Source of the DNA: an uncultured delta proteobacterium
Lineage (GTDB): Bacteria; Myxococcota_A; Polyangia; Polyangiales; Ga0077539
Reading direction: 5' to 3'
Assembly (NCBI GenBank): GCA_903845045.1
Contig: CAIMWA010000472.1
Location: 1-45,682, forward strand
DNA length: 45,682 nucleotides
Both the position numbers and the translations under genes were made by a program. The notes below the pieces were generated by a model. It worked only from the letters and a program-made list of their open reading frames with translations, ran no database searches and was not told the origin of the DNA. Positions 25,744-33,769 of the stretch are shown piece after piece (position 1 is the first letter of the stretch; each line of letters starts with the position of its first letter).

Positions 25744-27696
25744 ATGCGCTTTCGACGGCTCGCCCGCGCGGCTTCCTTCGCCGCCGTCCTCCTTGGATCT
25801 CCGGTGGTCGTCGCGGATCCGGTGCTCGGCACGTGCACCTCGTGCAGCAGCGCGGGGAACAACCCGGCGTGCGGCCAGTGCGTCGGCAACGGCAACGCGT
25901 GCTTCGACACGCTGCCCGCCGCCGAGCGCCGCGACACCGTGTTCCAGACCAGCGACGGCGGCGACGCGCGTCGGCTCCGCTTCGCGCACCTCATCCGCGG
26001 GGTGTCGAGCTCGGCGTCGGACTTCCAGCGCGCGGTCAACCGCGGCTACGGCGGATCGGGCTGGGGGTTCTACGGCGCCGGCGCTCCGAGCGGATACTGC
26101 TCGCCGCCGGGCGGTCCCGCGCACGTCTTCGCCACCGACGCCGAGTACCACTTCGGCTGGAACCACACCTACGAAGACACCTTCAACGCCCTCGACTGCT
26201 ACAACGGCGAGATCGATCGGTTCTACGCCGGCGTGCCGGGGCACACCGACGGCGACCGCGTCTGCGACGGCGAGCAGGCGCGCTTCCTCCCGCAGGACGG
26301 CGCCGTCTTCGACCTCGGCGGCGATGGCAACCGCGTGGCGGTGTTCCCGTACACGGACCATCCGCCTCTGCCGTGCGAGTCCTTCGAGTACAGCGTGTGG
26401 CTCTCGGACGATCCCGACGCGACGCAGATCGCGGACGCCGGGCACCCCGACGGCACCAAGTGGAACCCCGCGGTGCTCACCCGCGCGTTCCTCCAGGGCT
26501 GGATCCCCGACGCGCCCTCGAGCGGCGGGCTGAACCCCGACCTCAACAACGCCACGCAGCGCGACGGCATCGTGCAGGTGTTCTCGCTGCCGTGCGGACT
26601 CACGTTCCGCTACGCGTCGCTCGTCGCGGGCAACAACGGCAACCCTGGCCCGGCCTGTACGTTCTGGTCCTTCGACGCCGAGCTCGACGCCGTCGCCGGC
26701 CTCAACGAGGACGACACCGCCATCTGTCCCGACGCCGACGGCGACGGCTTTCGCGACGCGGCGTGCGGCGGCAACGACTGCAACGACCGCGACCCGGCGG
26801 TGAACCCCGGGGCCATCGAGACCTGCGCCACCATGCGCGACGTGAACTGCGACGGCGTCGTCACCGGCTGTCCGTCGAACACGACGTGCGTGAACGGCCT
26901 CTGCGCCCCGCAGTGCGTCGAGGGCGCGTGCCCGACGGGACAGACCTGCGTCGACGGCGACGGCGGCGTGACCTTCTGCGTCCCGACGCCGTGCGCGCAC
27001 GTCGTGTGTCCCACCGGCCAGGTCTGCGGCGCCATGGGGTGCCAGGACCCTTGCGCCGGCGCGCACTGCCCCTTCGGCCAGGTTTGCCGCGGAGGGTCCT
27101 GCGTCGATCCGTGCGCGGGCGTGCTCTGCCCCGGACAGCAGCACTGCGAGGCCGGAGCGTGCGTGCCCAACTGCTCCTGCGCGCCGTGCACCGGCGACGC
27201 GGTGTGCAGCTCCATGTCGGGCCGCTGCGGGGCCATGGGCTGCGACGCGCTCGCGTGCAGCGTGGGGAGCTCCCGCGACTGCACCGGCGCCTTGCCCCGC
27301 TGCGTGTCGGCGTGCGCGGGCGTCACGTGCCCCCTCGGCGCGCGCTGCGACGGCGCCTCCGGACGCTGCGTCGCCGACCTCTGCGCCAACGTCACGTGCC
27401 CCAGCGACTCGACGTGCAACGCGGGCCAGTGCGTCCGCGTGCCGCGCATGGACGCCGGCGTGCTCGACGCGGGCATCGCCGACGCCCGCGTTGCCGACGC
27501 GCGCACCGACGCTCCGCCGCCGGACGTGCGCCGCAGCACCGCCGACGCCGGCGCCCTCGACTCGGGCCTCTACGTCGACGCGTCGGACCCCGCTTGCGCG
27601 TGCCGCACCGTCGGAGGCTCGCCCCGCGGCGCACGCTGGATCCCCGCGTTGGGTCTCGCGCTCCTCGGTCTGCGACGCCGTCGCCGTCGCGGCTGA
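25744..27696 (+). CDS. Cys-rich surface protein with MopE-type motif and MYXO-CTERM-like end
   Basis: 650 residues, secreted: signal peptide (AASFAAVLLGSPVVVA-DP). Residues ~30-325 form a globular domain of unknown type; then a putative metal-binding motif (~335-380, CPDADGDGF...CGGNDCNDRDPAVNPGA...NCDG) known from MopE-like proteins, then ten or so short Cys modules of the form CxxVxCPxGxxCxxGxC (~380-565), an Asp/Ala/Val linker and an end with a Cys pair (PACACR), a hydrophobic helix (WIPALGLALLGL) and a run of arginines. That C-terminus matches the MYXO-CTERM pattern processed by myxosortase for surface anchoring. Follows the Ser/Thr kinase by 53 bases. Confidence 0.85.
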   Translation: MRFRRLARAASFAAVLLGSPVVVADPVLGTCTSCSSAGNNPACGQCVGNGNACFDTLPAAERRDTVFQTSDGGDARRLRFAHLIRGVSSSASDFQRAVNRGYGGSGWGFYGAGAPSGYCSPPGGPAHVFATDAEYHFGWNHTYEDTFNALDCYNGEIDRFYAGVPGHTDGDRVCDGEQARFLPQDGAVFDLGGDGNRVAVFPYTDHPPLPCESFEYSVWLSDDPDATQIADAGHPDGTKWNPAVLTRAFLQGWIPDAPSSGGLNPDLNNATQRDGIVQVFSLPCGLTFRYASLVAGNNGNPGPACTFWSFDAELDAVAGLNEDDTAICPDADGDGFRDAACGGNDCNDRDPAVNPGAIETCATMRDVNCDGVVTGCPSNTTCVNGLCAPQCVEGACPTGQTCVDGDGGVTFCVPTPCAHVVCPTGQVCGAMGCQDPCAGAHCPFGQVCRGGSCVDPCAGVLCPGQQHCEAGACVPNCSCAPCTGDAVCSSMSGRCGAMGCDALACSVGSSRDCTGALPRCVSACAGVTCPLGARCDGASGRCVADLCANVTCPSDSTCNAGQCVRVPRMDAGVLDAGIADARVADARTDAPPPDVRRSTADAGALDSGLYVDASDPACACRTVGGSPRGARWIPALGLALLGLRRRRRRG

Positions 27697-27702
27697 GGGC
27701 GC

Positions 27703-28353
27703 TCAGCCGTCGCGGCCGAAGAGGGCGTGGCGCGTGTCGGGCTCGAGGGAGTTCATCACGGTGTCCAGGGCCGCGGCGCGCGCCACGAGGTCGCTCGGGA
27801 TCGGCATCTTCGACGTGTCGATCCACACCGTCGGCGCGGGCGGATCGTCGCGCCAGCGGGCGTAGCCGTCGCGGAGCTTGCGGATGTACGCCGGAGGAAT
27901 GCCGGCCTCCATGGTGCGCGCGCGGGTGCGGATGCGGCGCAGGATGGTGCGCTGGTCGGCGTCGAGGCAGATGAGCCGGTCGGGTCGCGGGAGCGACTCG
28001 AAGAGCCGATCGAAGAGCTGCTCGTAGAGCGCGTACTCGAGCGCGTCGACGGTGATGCGCGCGAAGATGAGGTTCTGCGCCGGCGTGAAGTCGGTGACCA
28101 CGCTGCGCCCCGCGGCGAGCAGCGCGTCGATCTCGCGCACCTGGTCGTAGCGCTGCGTGAGGAACGAAACCTCCGTCTGGAACCCCCAGCGCTCGATGCC
28201 ACCCGGCGCGTAGAAGCGCTCGAGGAACGCGTTGTCGCCGAAGCGCTCGGGCACGAGCTGCGCGTGCGTGCGCCTCGCCACCACCGCCGCGAGGGTGCTC
28301 TTGCCGACGCCGATGGGGCCGACGCACGCGATCCAGGTTCCACGCTTCTTCAT
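27703..28353 (-). CDS. Deoxynucleoside kinase family protein
   Basis: 216 residues. P-loop GPIGVGKST (~12-20), PERFGDNAFLERFY (substrate Glu and tail), DFTPAQNLIFAR (the usual DRS/DRY-like region) and the lid RRIRTRARTMEAGIPPAYI with Arg/Glu residues define deoxyadenosine/deoxyguanosine/deoxycytidine kinases of the dNK family, which salvage deoxynucleosides. Substrate cannot be read. ATG 28353 is the first codon of the strongly conserved N-terminus. Convergent with the Cys-rich protein, divergent from the envelope genes. Confidence 0.88.
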   Translation of the reverse strand: MKKRGTWIACVGPIGVGKSTLAAVVARRTHAQLVPERFGDNAFLERFYAPGGIERWGFQTEVSFLTQRYDQVREIDALLAAGRSVVTDFTPAQNLIFARITVDALEYALYEQLFDRLFESLPRPDRLICLDADQRTILRRIRTRARTMEAGIPPAYIRKLRDGYARWRDDPPAPTVWIDTSKMPIPSDLVARAAALDTVMNSLEPDTRHALFGRDG

Positions 28354-28432
28354 GGGCAGGGCGCGGCGAGCAATACCAGAACTCGCGGCGCGTCGACGCG
28401 CTCGGTTTGCGCCGCCCGGCGAGCGCTTCGCA

Positions 28433-28462
28433 TTGACCCGTAACTTTGCGCTGCGGTAGCGT
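28433..28462 (+). promoter_or_regulatory. Predicted promoter of the envelope gene set
   Basis: TTGACC (28433-28438), 18 bases, TAGCGT (28457-28462), seven bases before GTG 28470. Initiation would fall on the start codon itself, giving a leaderless transcript. Confidence 0.45.
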
Positions 28463-28469
28463 GCGCGCG

Positions 28470-28763
28470 GTGCGTTCGCTGGCCCTGATCGCTGCGTTGC
28501 TGTGCGCCTCCGGGTGCGGCCCGGTGCTCTACATGGTCAACCTCTCGTCGGCGCAGCACGCCGTCGAGGAGGCCCGGCAGGAGAACGCCGCGCGCCTCGC
28601 GCCGTACGAGTTCCACTACGCCGCGGAGCACCTCCGCAAGGCCGAGGAGTTCGCCGCGACGGCGGAGTACCAGGACGCGCTCGACATGGCGCGGGTGGCC
28701 GAGGAGTACGGCGATCGCGCCCGCGACCTCGCGCGACGGCAGGGCCATGGCGCCGCGCATTGA
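28470..28763 (+). CDS. DUF4398-type lipoprotein
   Basis: 97 residues from GTG 28470 (GTG 28461 adds three residues). Lipobox LLCASGC (Cys ~14), then an all-helical region with regularly spaced Ala (SSAQHAVEEARQ, YAAEHLRKAEEFA, YQDALDMARVAEEYGDRA), the pattern of DUF4398, a periplasmic TPR-like helical domain. Its last 17 bases overlap the next gene, which carries the same type of domain at its N-terminus, so the two look like a duplicated pair acting together at the outer membrane. Confidence 0.75.
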   Translation: MRSLALIAALLCASGCGPVLYMVNLSSAQHAVEEARQENAARLAPYEFHYAAEHLRKAEEFAATAEYQDALDMARVAEEYGDRARDLARRQGHGAAH

Positions 28764-29835
28764 CCTTCGCGCCGTGGGCGTGCTCGTCGCGCTCGCCGTG
28801 GGGTGCACGTCGGAGTCGGCGATGCAGGGCCGGCTGTCGGCCACGCGCTCGCTGCTCGATCAGGCGCAGGCCAACGGCGCCCACGAGTGCGCCCCGCGGG
28901 AGCTCGCCCTCGGACGCGCGAACGTCGAGTTCGCCGAGCGCGAGATGGAGAACGCGCACATGCGCCGCGCCGAGGAGCACTTCGCCGAGGCGGACCTCAA
29001 CGCCCGCGCCGCGCTCCGCATGTCGCCGCCGGACCACTGCCTTCCGAGGCCCGCGCCGGGCGACCGCGACCACGACGGCTACCTCGACCCCGACGACCGC
29101 TGCCCCGATCAACCCGAGACCTGGAACGGCTTCCAGGACGAGGACGGCTGCCCCGACGACGCCGACGCCGACGCCGACGGCATCCCCGATTCGCGGGACC
29201 TCTGCCCGGTGGATCCCGAGGACCGCGACCAGTACCTCGACGACGACGGCTGCCCCGACGCCGACAACGACGCCGACGGCATCGCCGACTCCGTCGACAA
29301 CTGCCGCAACGAGGCCGAGGACCCCGACGGCTTCAACGACGCCGACGGCTGCCCCGACACGGACAACGACCAGGACACCGTGCCGGACCTCGACGACCAG
29401 TGCCCCAACGAGGCCGGTCCTCCCGAGTCGCACGGGTGCCCGCGGGTCTTCGAGCACCTGCAGATCACGCAGCACGGCGTGCGCTTCCGCGTCGAGTTCG
29501 ACGTGGACCGCGCGACGCTGCGCCCCACCGCGGCGGCCACCCTCGACGAGGTCGTCCAGTACCTCGCGCAGACGCAGAACGCGGCGCTTCGTTACGAGGT
29601 CGGCGGGCACACGTCGAGCGAGGGACGCCGCGCGCACAACGAGCAGCTCTCGGCGGCTCGCGCTTCGACGGTGCGCACGTATCTCACGGCGCACGGCGTC
29701 GATCCGTCGCGCCTCACGTCGCGCGGCTACGGTCCGTCGCAGCCCATCGAGAGCAACGTCACGCAGGCGGGCCGTCAGGCCAACCGGCGCGTGGAGCTCA
29801 ACGAGATCGACGCCGACGGTCGCTTCGTGCGCTGA
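28747..29835 (+). CDS. DUF4398-TSP3-OmpA lipoprotein
   Basis: 362 residues. Lipobox VALAVGC (Cys ~20), DUF4398-like helices (~30-90), TSP3 calcium repeats (~103-235; DRDHDGYLDPDDRCPDQPE and four more with DxDxDG spacing), then an OmpA C-terminal domain (~245-355: VEFDVDRATL, GGHTSSEGRRAHNEQLSAARA, RGYGPSQPI, ANRRVEL) that binds peptidoglycan. Unlike classical OmpA the outer-membrane attachment is by lipid, making it a Pal-like tether. The TSP3 linker may stiffen with calcium. ATG 28747 overlaps the upstream gene by 17 bases. Confidence 0.92.
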   Translation: MAPRIDLRAVGVLVALAVGCTSESAMQGRLSATRSLLDQAQANGAHECAPRELALGRANVEFAEREMENAHMRRAEEHFAEADLNARAALRMSPPDHCLPRPAPGDRDHDGYLDPDDRCPDQPETWNGFQDEDGCPDDADADADGIPDSRDLCPVDPEDRDQYLDDDGCPDADNDADGIADSVDNCRNEAEDPDGFNDADGCPDTDNDQDTVPDLDDQCPNEAGPPESHGCPRVFEHLQITQHGVRFRVEFDVDRATLRPTAAATLDEVVQYLAQTQNAALRYEVGGHTSSEGRRAHNEQLSAARASTVRTYLTAHGVDPSRLTSRGYGPSQPIESNVTQAGRQANRRVELNEIDADGRFVR

Positions 29836-29850
29836 CCGCGCCGACGGCCG

Positions 29851-29878
29851 TTGGCGTGAAAGCGAAACCGTGTAGGAT
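29851..29878 (+). promoter_or_regulatory. Predicted promoter of the outer-membrane barrel gene
   Basis: TTGGCG (29851-29856), 16 bases, TAGGAT (29873-29878). The leader to GTG 29951 would be about 65 bases. Confidence 0.35.
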
Positions 29879-29950
29879 GCCGCGGACCGGCGGTCCGGCG
29901 GGGCGAAGCACCCGCGGCCGTGGCTTCCCCGCAACCTCCTGACGAGCACT

Positions 29951-31636
29951 GTGATGACCTGGCAACGGATCGCTGTCCTCCTCGCCGCCCTGGCGCTCCT
30001 CCCGTCGACGTCCTTCGCGCAACCCGGGCCTCGGGACCGCACCGCGCGCGGCCTCATCGCGTCGGCCCTCGAGGACTACCAGAACCTCGAGATCGACCGC
30101 GCGATGGAGCGCCTCCAGAGCGCCGAGCGTGCGTGCGCCGGCAACGGCTGCTCGTCGGCGGTCACGGCCAAGGTCTACATGGCCATCGGCATCGTGCAGG
30201 TCGGCGGCCAGCAGAACACCACCGCCGGCGTGCAGTCGATGGTCCGCGCGCTGCAGTTGGACTCGAACGCCGAGCCCGACGCGATGCTCGTCACGCCGGA
30301 GATCAGCGCGGCGTTCCGTCAGGCGCAGGGCTCCGCGGGCGGCGGCTCCACCGCGACGACGAACAACAACGCCAACACGAACGCGAACACCAACAACAAC
30401 GCGAACACGAACACCAACACCACGGTGACGCGTCCGCCGCCGGCGCAGGCTGGCGAGCTCCTGCACACTCCGGCGCCGGAGCAGCTCGGGAACACTCCGC
30501 TGCCGGTGTACGTGGAGCCCAGCGGCACGCTCAACGCCGCGCACGTGTACGTGTATTACAAGGGCAACGGCATGCGCGCCTTCGAGCGCCGCGAGATGTC
30601 CCGCGCCGCCAACGGCTTCGGCGCCGAGATCCCCTGCGCGGCGATGATCGCGCCGACGATGGAGTACTACGTCACCGCCGTCGACTCGGACTCGCGCGTC
30701 GTCGCGACGGTGGGCAGCGAGACGTCGCCGGTGCAGGTGTCCATCGTGACGCGGCGGTCGCATCCGGCGCCGTCGCTTCCGGGGCGCGCTCCGCCGGAGA
30801 CCTGCGCGAGCGACGCCGAGGAGTGCCCGCCGGGCATGACGGGTCCGCAGTGCCACGCGCACGCCCCGGCGCACGGCGCTCGGAGCTTCGGCGACCCTTG
30901 CGCCTCGAACAGCGAGTGCGGCGAGGGACTGCACTGCGACGCCGGCGCTTGCGCGGCCGGCGAGGCCTCTTCGTCGGGTGACCAGCCCGCCACGCCCGAT
31001 CCCAACGCGACGCGCCACGCGCGCTTCTCCTTCGACCTGGGCGGAGGCTTCGGCCTGGCGTTCCTTAGCGGTCGTCCGTCGTACGCCGAGCAGCGCCTGC
31101 TCGTCGACTCGACGGGCGCCGTCATCGCCCGCAACTGCGGCGACGTCGTCTGCTACCAGACCATCGACGCCGGCTTCGCGCCGACGGGCTTCTTCGCGGG
31201 CAGCGTTCGGTACAACTTCACCAGCCGCATCGGAGCCGCCATCGGCTTCCGCTGGGAGGCGTTCCAGGCCGCGCCCTGGACCATTCCCGCCGCGGCTGGC
31301 GGCGCCGCGCGAAGCAACCCCTTCGCCGACTTCCTGCTGTCCGCACGGGCGTACTACGCGTTCACCCCCGAAGGCTTCAACGTCCAGGGCTTCAACGCCT
31401 CGGTGTTCGTGGGCGGCGGTTACGGTCAGATCGAGCCGAAGCCCGCGCTGCCGTCGAGCGAGACGCGTCCTGGCGCGCACGTGCTCTCGGGGTACGGCAA
31501 CGTCCAGGTCGGCGCGCGCATCGAGTACGGCTTCCGCAACGGCTTCTTCTTCGCCGCCGAACCCACGCTGCAGTTCATGCTCCCGACGTTCCTCTTCGAC
31601 ATCGACGTGCCGCTGCTCGTCGGCTTCCACCTCTAG
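29951..31636 (+). CDS. Outer membrane beta-barrel protein with Asn/Thr linker
   Basis: 561 residues (GTG 29951; ATG 29954 possible). Signal peptide (LLAALALLPSTSFA-QP); helical TPR-like domain (~25-130, ASALEDYQNLEIDRAMERL); low-complexity Asn/Thr/Ala stretch (~138-157); a beta domain (~175-260); short Cys-rich loops (~275-330, GDPCASNSECGEGLHC); a C-terminal ~200-residue part with alternating hydrophobic strands and aromatic residues that looks like a membrane barrel ending in VGFHL. Probably an envelope assembly or transport component together with the two lipoproteins upstream; no specific function is readable. Its TAG stop shares CTAG with the opposing gene. Confidence 0.75.
   Translation: MMTWQRIAVLLAALALLPSTSFAQPGPRDRTARGLIASALEDYQNLEIDRAMERLQSAERACAGNGCSSAVTAKVYMAIGIVQVGGQQNTTAGVQSMVRALQLDSNAEPDAMLVTPEISAAFRQAQGSAGGGSTATTNNNANTNANTNNNANTNTNTTVTRPPPAQAGELLHTPAPEQLGNTPLPVYVEPSGTLNAAHVYVYYKGNGMRAFERREMSRAANGFGAEIPCAAMIAPTMEYYVTAVDSDSRVVATVGSETSPVQVSIVTRRSHPAPSLPGRAPPETCASDAEECPPGMTGPQCHAHAPAHGARSFGDPCASNSECGEGLHCDAGACAAGEASSSGDQPATPDPNATRHARFSFDLGGGFGLAFLSGRPSYAEQRLLVDSTGAVIARNCGDVVCYQTIDAGFAPTGFFAGSVRYNFTSRIGAAIGFRWEAFQAAPWTIPAAAGGAARSNPFADFLLSARAYYAFTPEGFNVQGFNASVFVGGGYGQIEPKPALPSSETRPGAHVLSGYGNVQVGARIEYGFRNGFFFAAEPTLQFMLPTFLFDIDVPLLVGFHL
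30361..30423 (+). repeat. Asn/Thr/Ala low-complexity coding repeat
   Basis: AAC-rich imperfect repeats encode an Asn/Thr/Ala linker; it is strikingly AT-richer than the surrounding DNA and a site where length may vary. Confidence 0.75.
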
Positions 31637-32580
31637 AGCTTCGAGCGCCTCCGCGCGGCCACCGCCGCGAGCGTCTCCGCAAGGACGTTCGCGGCGAGCA
31701 GCGCCGTGCGCCCGCCCTCGTCGAGGTCCGGCGAGAGCTCCACCACGTCGCAGCCGACGACGTCGAGCGCGCGGGTCGCGCGAAGCATCGCCAACGCCTG
31801 CCACGAGAAGAAGCCTCCAGGCACCGGTGTCCCCGTCCCCGGCGCCATCGAAGGATCGACGCCGTCGACGTCGAAGCTCACGTAGTACGGGCCGGGAGGC
31901 AGCGCCGCGATGCGCGCGATCACCGCGTCGAGGGAGCGGTGCACGTCCTCGGCGGAGAAGAGGGTGAAGCCGGCGCGGCGCGCGAAGCCGAGGTCGTCGG
32001 CGCCGGAGAACGGGCCGCGCACGCCGATCTGCAGCACGTCCTGGGGACGCAGCAGGCCCTCCTCGACCATGTTGCGGAACACCGTGCCGTGGTGCGGGTC
32101 CATGCCCCAGGCGGGTGGATAGGTGTCGCTGTGCGCGTCGAAATGCACGACGCCGAGCGGGCCGTGCACCTTCGCGAGGGCGCGCACCGCCGGCAGCGCG
32201 CACGTGTGGTCGCCGCCGACGAGGGCAGCCACGGCCCCGGCCTCGGCGATCTGCCGCACCCGCGCCTCGATGCGATCCAGCGAGAGCCCGAGGTCCATGG
32301 GCACGCAGGCGACGTCGCCGCCGTCGGCGCAGCGCAGCGCCTCGAAGAGGTCGATGCCGGGGTCCGGGTGGTAGCCGCGGGTGAGCGCGCTCGCCTCGCG
32401 CACGGCTCGAGGACCGAAACGCGCGCCGGGGCGGTACGTGGTGCCGCCGTCGAAGGGGGCGCCGACGATGAGGGCGTCGACGTCGGCGGGGTCGTCGTGC
32501 AGCGGCAGCCGGAGGAACGTCGACACCCCGGCGAAGCGCGGCACGACGCGCGGATCCCTCGGCTTGAACGGACCGGTCAT
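31633..32580 (-). CDS. Agmatinase/ureohydrolase-family protein
   Basis: 315 residues. The ureohydrolase manganese-binding motifs are complete: GGDHTCALP (~129), FDAHSDTYP (~152), SFDVDGVDPSMAPGTGTPVPGG (in two parts, ~235) plus RPGARFGPRAVREAS near the N-terminus. The family hydrolyses guanidino compounds (agmatine, arginine, guanidinobutyrate, guanidine) to urea and an amine; the substrate cannot be decided. A GGGAGG RBS precedes ATG 32580. It is last in a minus-strand run with the M3 peptidase and THUMP methyltransferase (22-base gap). Confidence 0.92.
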   Translation of the reverse strand: MTGPFKPRDPRVVPRFAGVSTFLRLPLHDDPADVDALIVGAPFDGGTTYRPGARFGPRAVREASALTRGYHPDPGIDLFEALRCADGGDVACVPMDLGLSLDRIEARVRQIAEAGAVAALVGGDHTCALPAVRALAKVHGPLGVVHFDAHSDTYPPAWGMDPHHGTVFRNMVEEGLLRPQDVLQIGVRGPFSGADDLGFARRAGFTLFSAEDVHRSLDAVIARIAALPPGPYYVSFDVDGVDPSMAPGTGTPVPGGFFSWQALAMLRATRALDVVGCDVVELSPDLDEGGRTALLAANVLAETLAAVAARRRSKL

Positions 32581-32602
32581 GGAAGCACCTCCCCCGTCGT
32601 CG

Positions 32603-33769
32603 TCACGCCCTCTCCGGCTGCATCGGCCGAGCGTCGACGCGGTAACGCAGCAGCCGGCACTCGATGTCGCCGTTGAAGAGCGTGTGCTCGAAGTCCGGCG
32701 CGAGGCGCACGTTGCGCTGCAGCAACGGGTTGCCCGAGACCACCACCACGGTGCTACCGCGCATGCTCTTCACCGCCGCGCTCCACTGCTGCACGAAGCC
32801 CGCAAGCTGCAGCGGCTGCGCGGTGAGCCGGTCGCCGTAGGGCGGATCGGCCACGACCCAGCACGGACCGTCGTCGGGACCGAGCGTGCGCGCGTCGCGC
32901 TGACGAACGGTGACCGCGCCCGCGATGCCCGCCGCGGCGAGGTTCTGGCGCGTCGCATCGACGGCCGCCGGCGAGACGTCCGACGCCTCGATGCGCACCG
33001 GGCTCTGCGCGAGGATCCGCGCGTTGGCCTCGTCGAGCAGCGCCTCCCACTGCCCCTGCGCGGTGCGATCGAAGGCGGGCCAGCGCTCGAAGCCGAAGCG
33101 ACGGCGAAGCCCGGGGGCGACGCGGCAGGCGATCAACGCGGCCTCGATGGCGAAGGTGCCCGAGCCGCACATCGGGTCGAGCAGGTCCGCGGTGCCGTCC
33201 CAGCCCGCGAGGCGCAGCGCGGCGGCGGCGAGCGTCTCCTTCATCACGGCCTCGACGGTGGCCACCCGGTACCCGCGCCGGTGGAGCGCGTCGCCCGCGA
33301 GGTCGAGGTAGAGCGTCGCCTCGTCCTTCACGAGGCGCACGATGACGTCGACGTCGGGGTCGCGCGTGTCGACGCTCGGACGGCGCCCGTGCAGGTCGCG
33401 CTGCGCGTCGACGATGGCGTCCTTGGTCTTGAGGGCGATGAACTGCGAGTGCGTGAGGCGCGAGCTGCGGCACGTCGCGCTCACCGCGAGCGTGTGCCGC
33501 GGCGTCACGTGCTCGTCCCAGCCGAGGGAGCGCACCCCGTCGTAGAGCGCCCGCTCGTCGCCCGCGGGAAAGCGCCCGAGCTCGAGCTGCACCCGCATCG
33601 CCACGCGGCTGTGCAGGCAGGCGCGCATGCCGTCGGCGAGGGTCCCCTCGAAGTGCACGCCGCCGCGGTCCGCACGCACGCTCGGGAGGCGCAGGCCGCG
33701 GAGCTCGTCGCGCAGCGCCCCTTCGGTGCCCTTGGCCGCCGTGGCGAAGAAGCGCAGCGCGGAGCTCAC
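32603..33769 (-). CDS. THUMP-domain RNA methyltransferase (RlmL/Trm14 type)
   Basis: 388 residues. THUMP domain (~1-160; ALRFFATAAKGTEGALRDEL, VSATCRSSRLTHSQF) followed by a Rossmann-fold SAM methyltransferase: LLDPMCGSGTFAIEAALIA (SAM motif I, ~190-208), EASDVSPAAVDATRQN, and motif IV ADPPYGDR. The DPPY motif indicates N-methylation of an exocyclic base amine; RlmL N-terminal half (23S m2G2445) and archaeal Trm14 (tRNA m2G6) are the known comparison points. GTG 33769 overlaps the upstream peptidase stop (GTGA). Confidence 0.9.
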   Translation of the reverse strand: MSSALRFFATAAKGTEGALRDELRGLRLPSVRADRGGVHFEGTLADGMRACLHSRVAMRVQLELGRFPAGDERALYDGVRSLGWDEHVTPRHTLAVSATCRSSRLTHSQFIALKTKDAIVDAQRDLHGRRPSVDTRDPDVDVIVRLVKDEATLYLDLAGDALHRRGYRVATVEAVMKETLAAAALRLAGWDGTADLLDPMCGSGTFAIEAALIACRVAPGLRRRFGFERWPAFDRTAQGQWEALLDEANARILAQSPVRIEASDVSPAAVDATRQNLAAAGIAGAVTVRQRDARTLGPDDGPCWVVADPPYGDRLTAQPLQLAGFVQQWSAAVKSMRGSTVVVVSGNPLLQRNVRLAPDFEHTLFNGDIECRLLRYRVDARPMQPERA

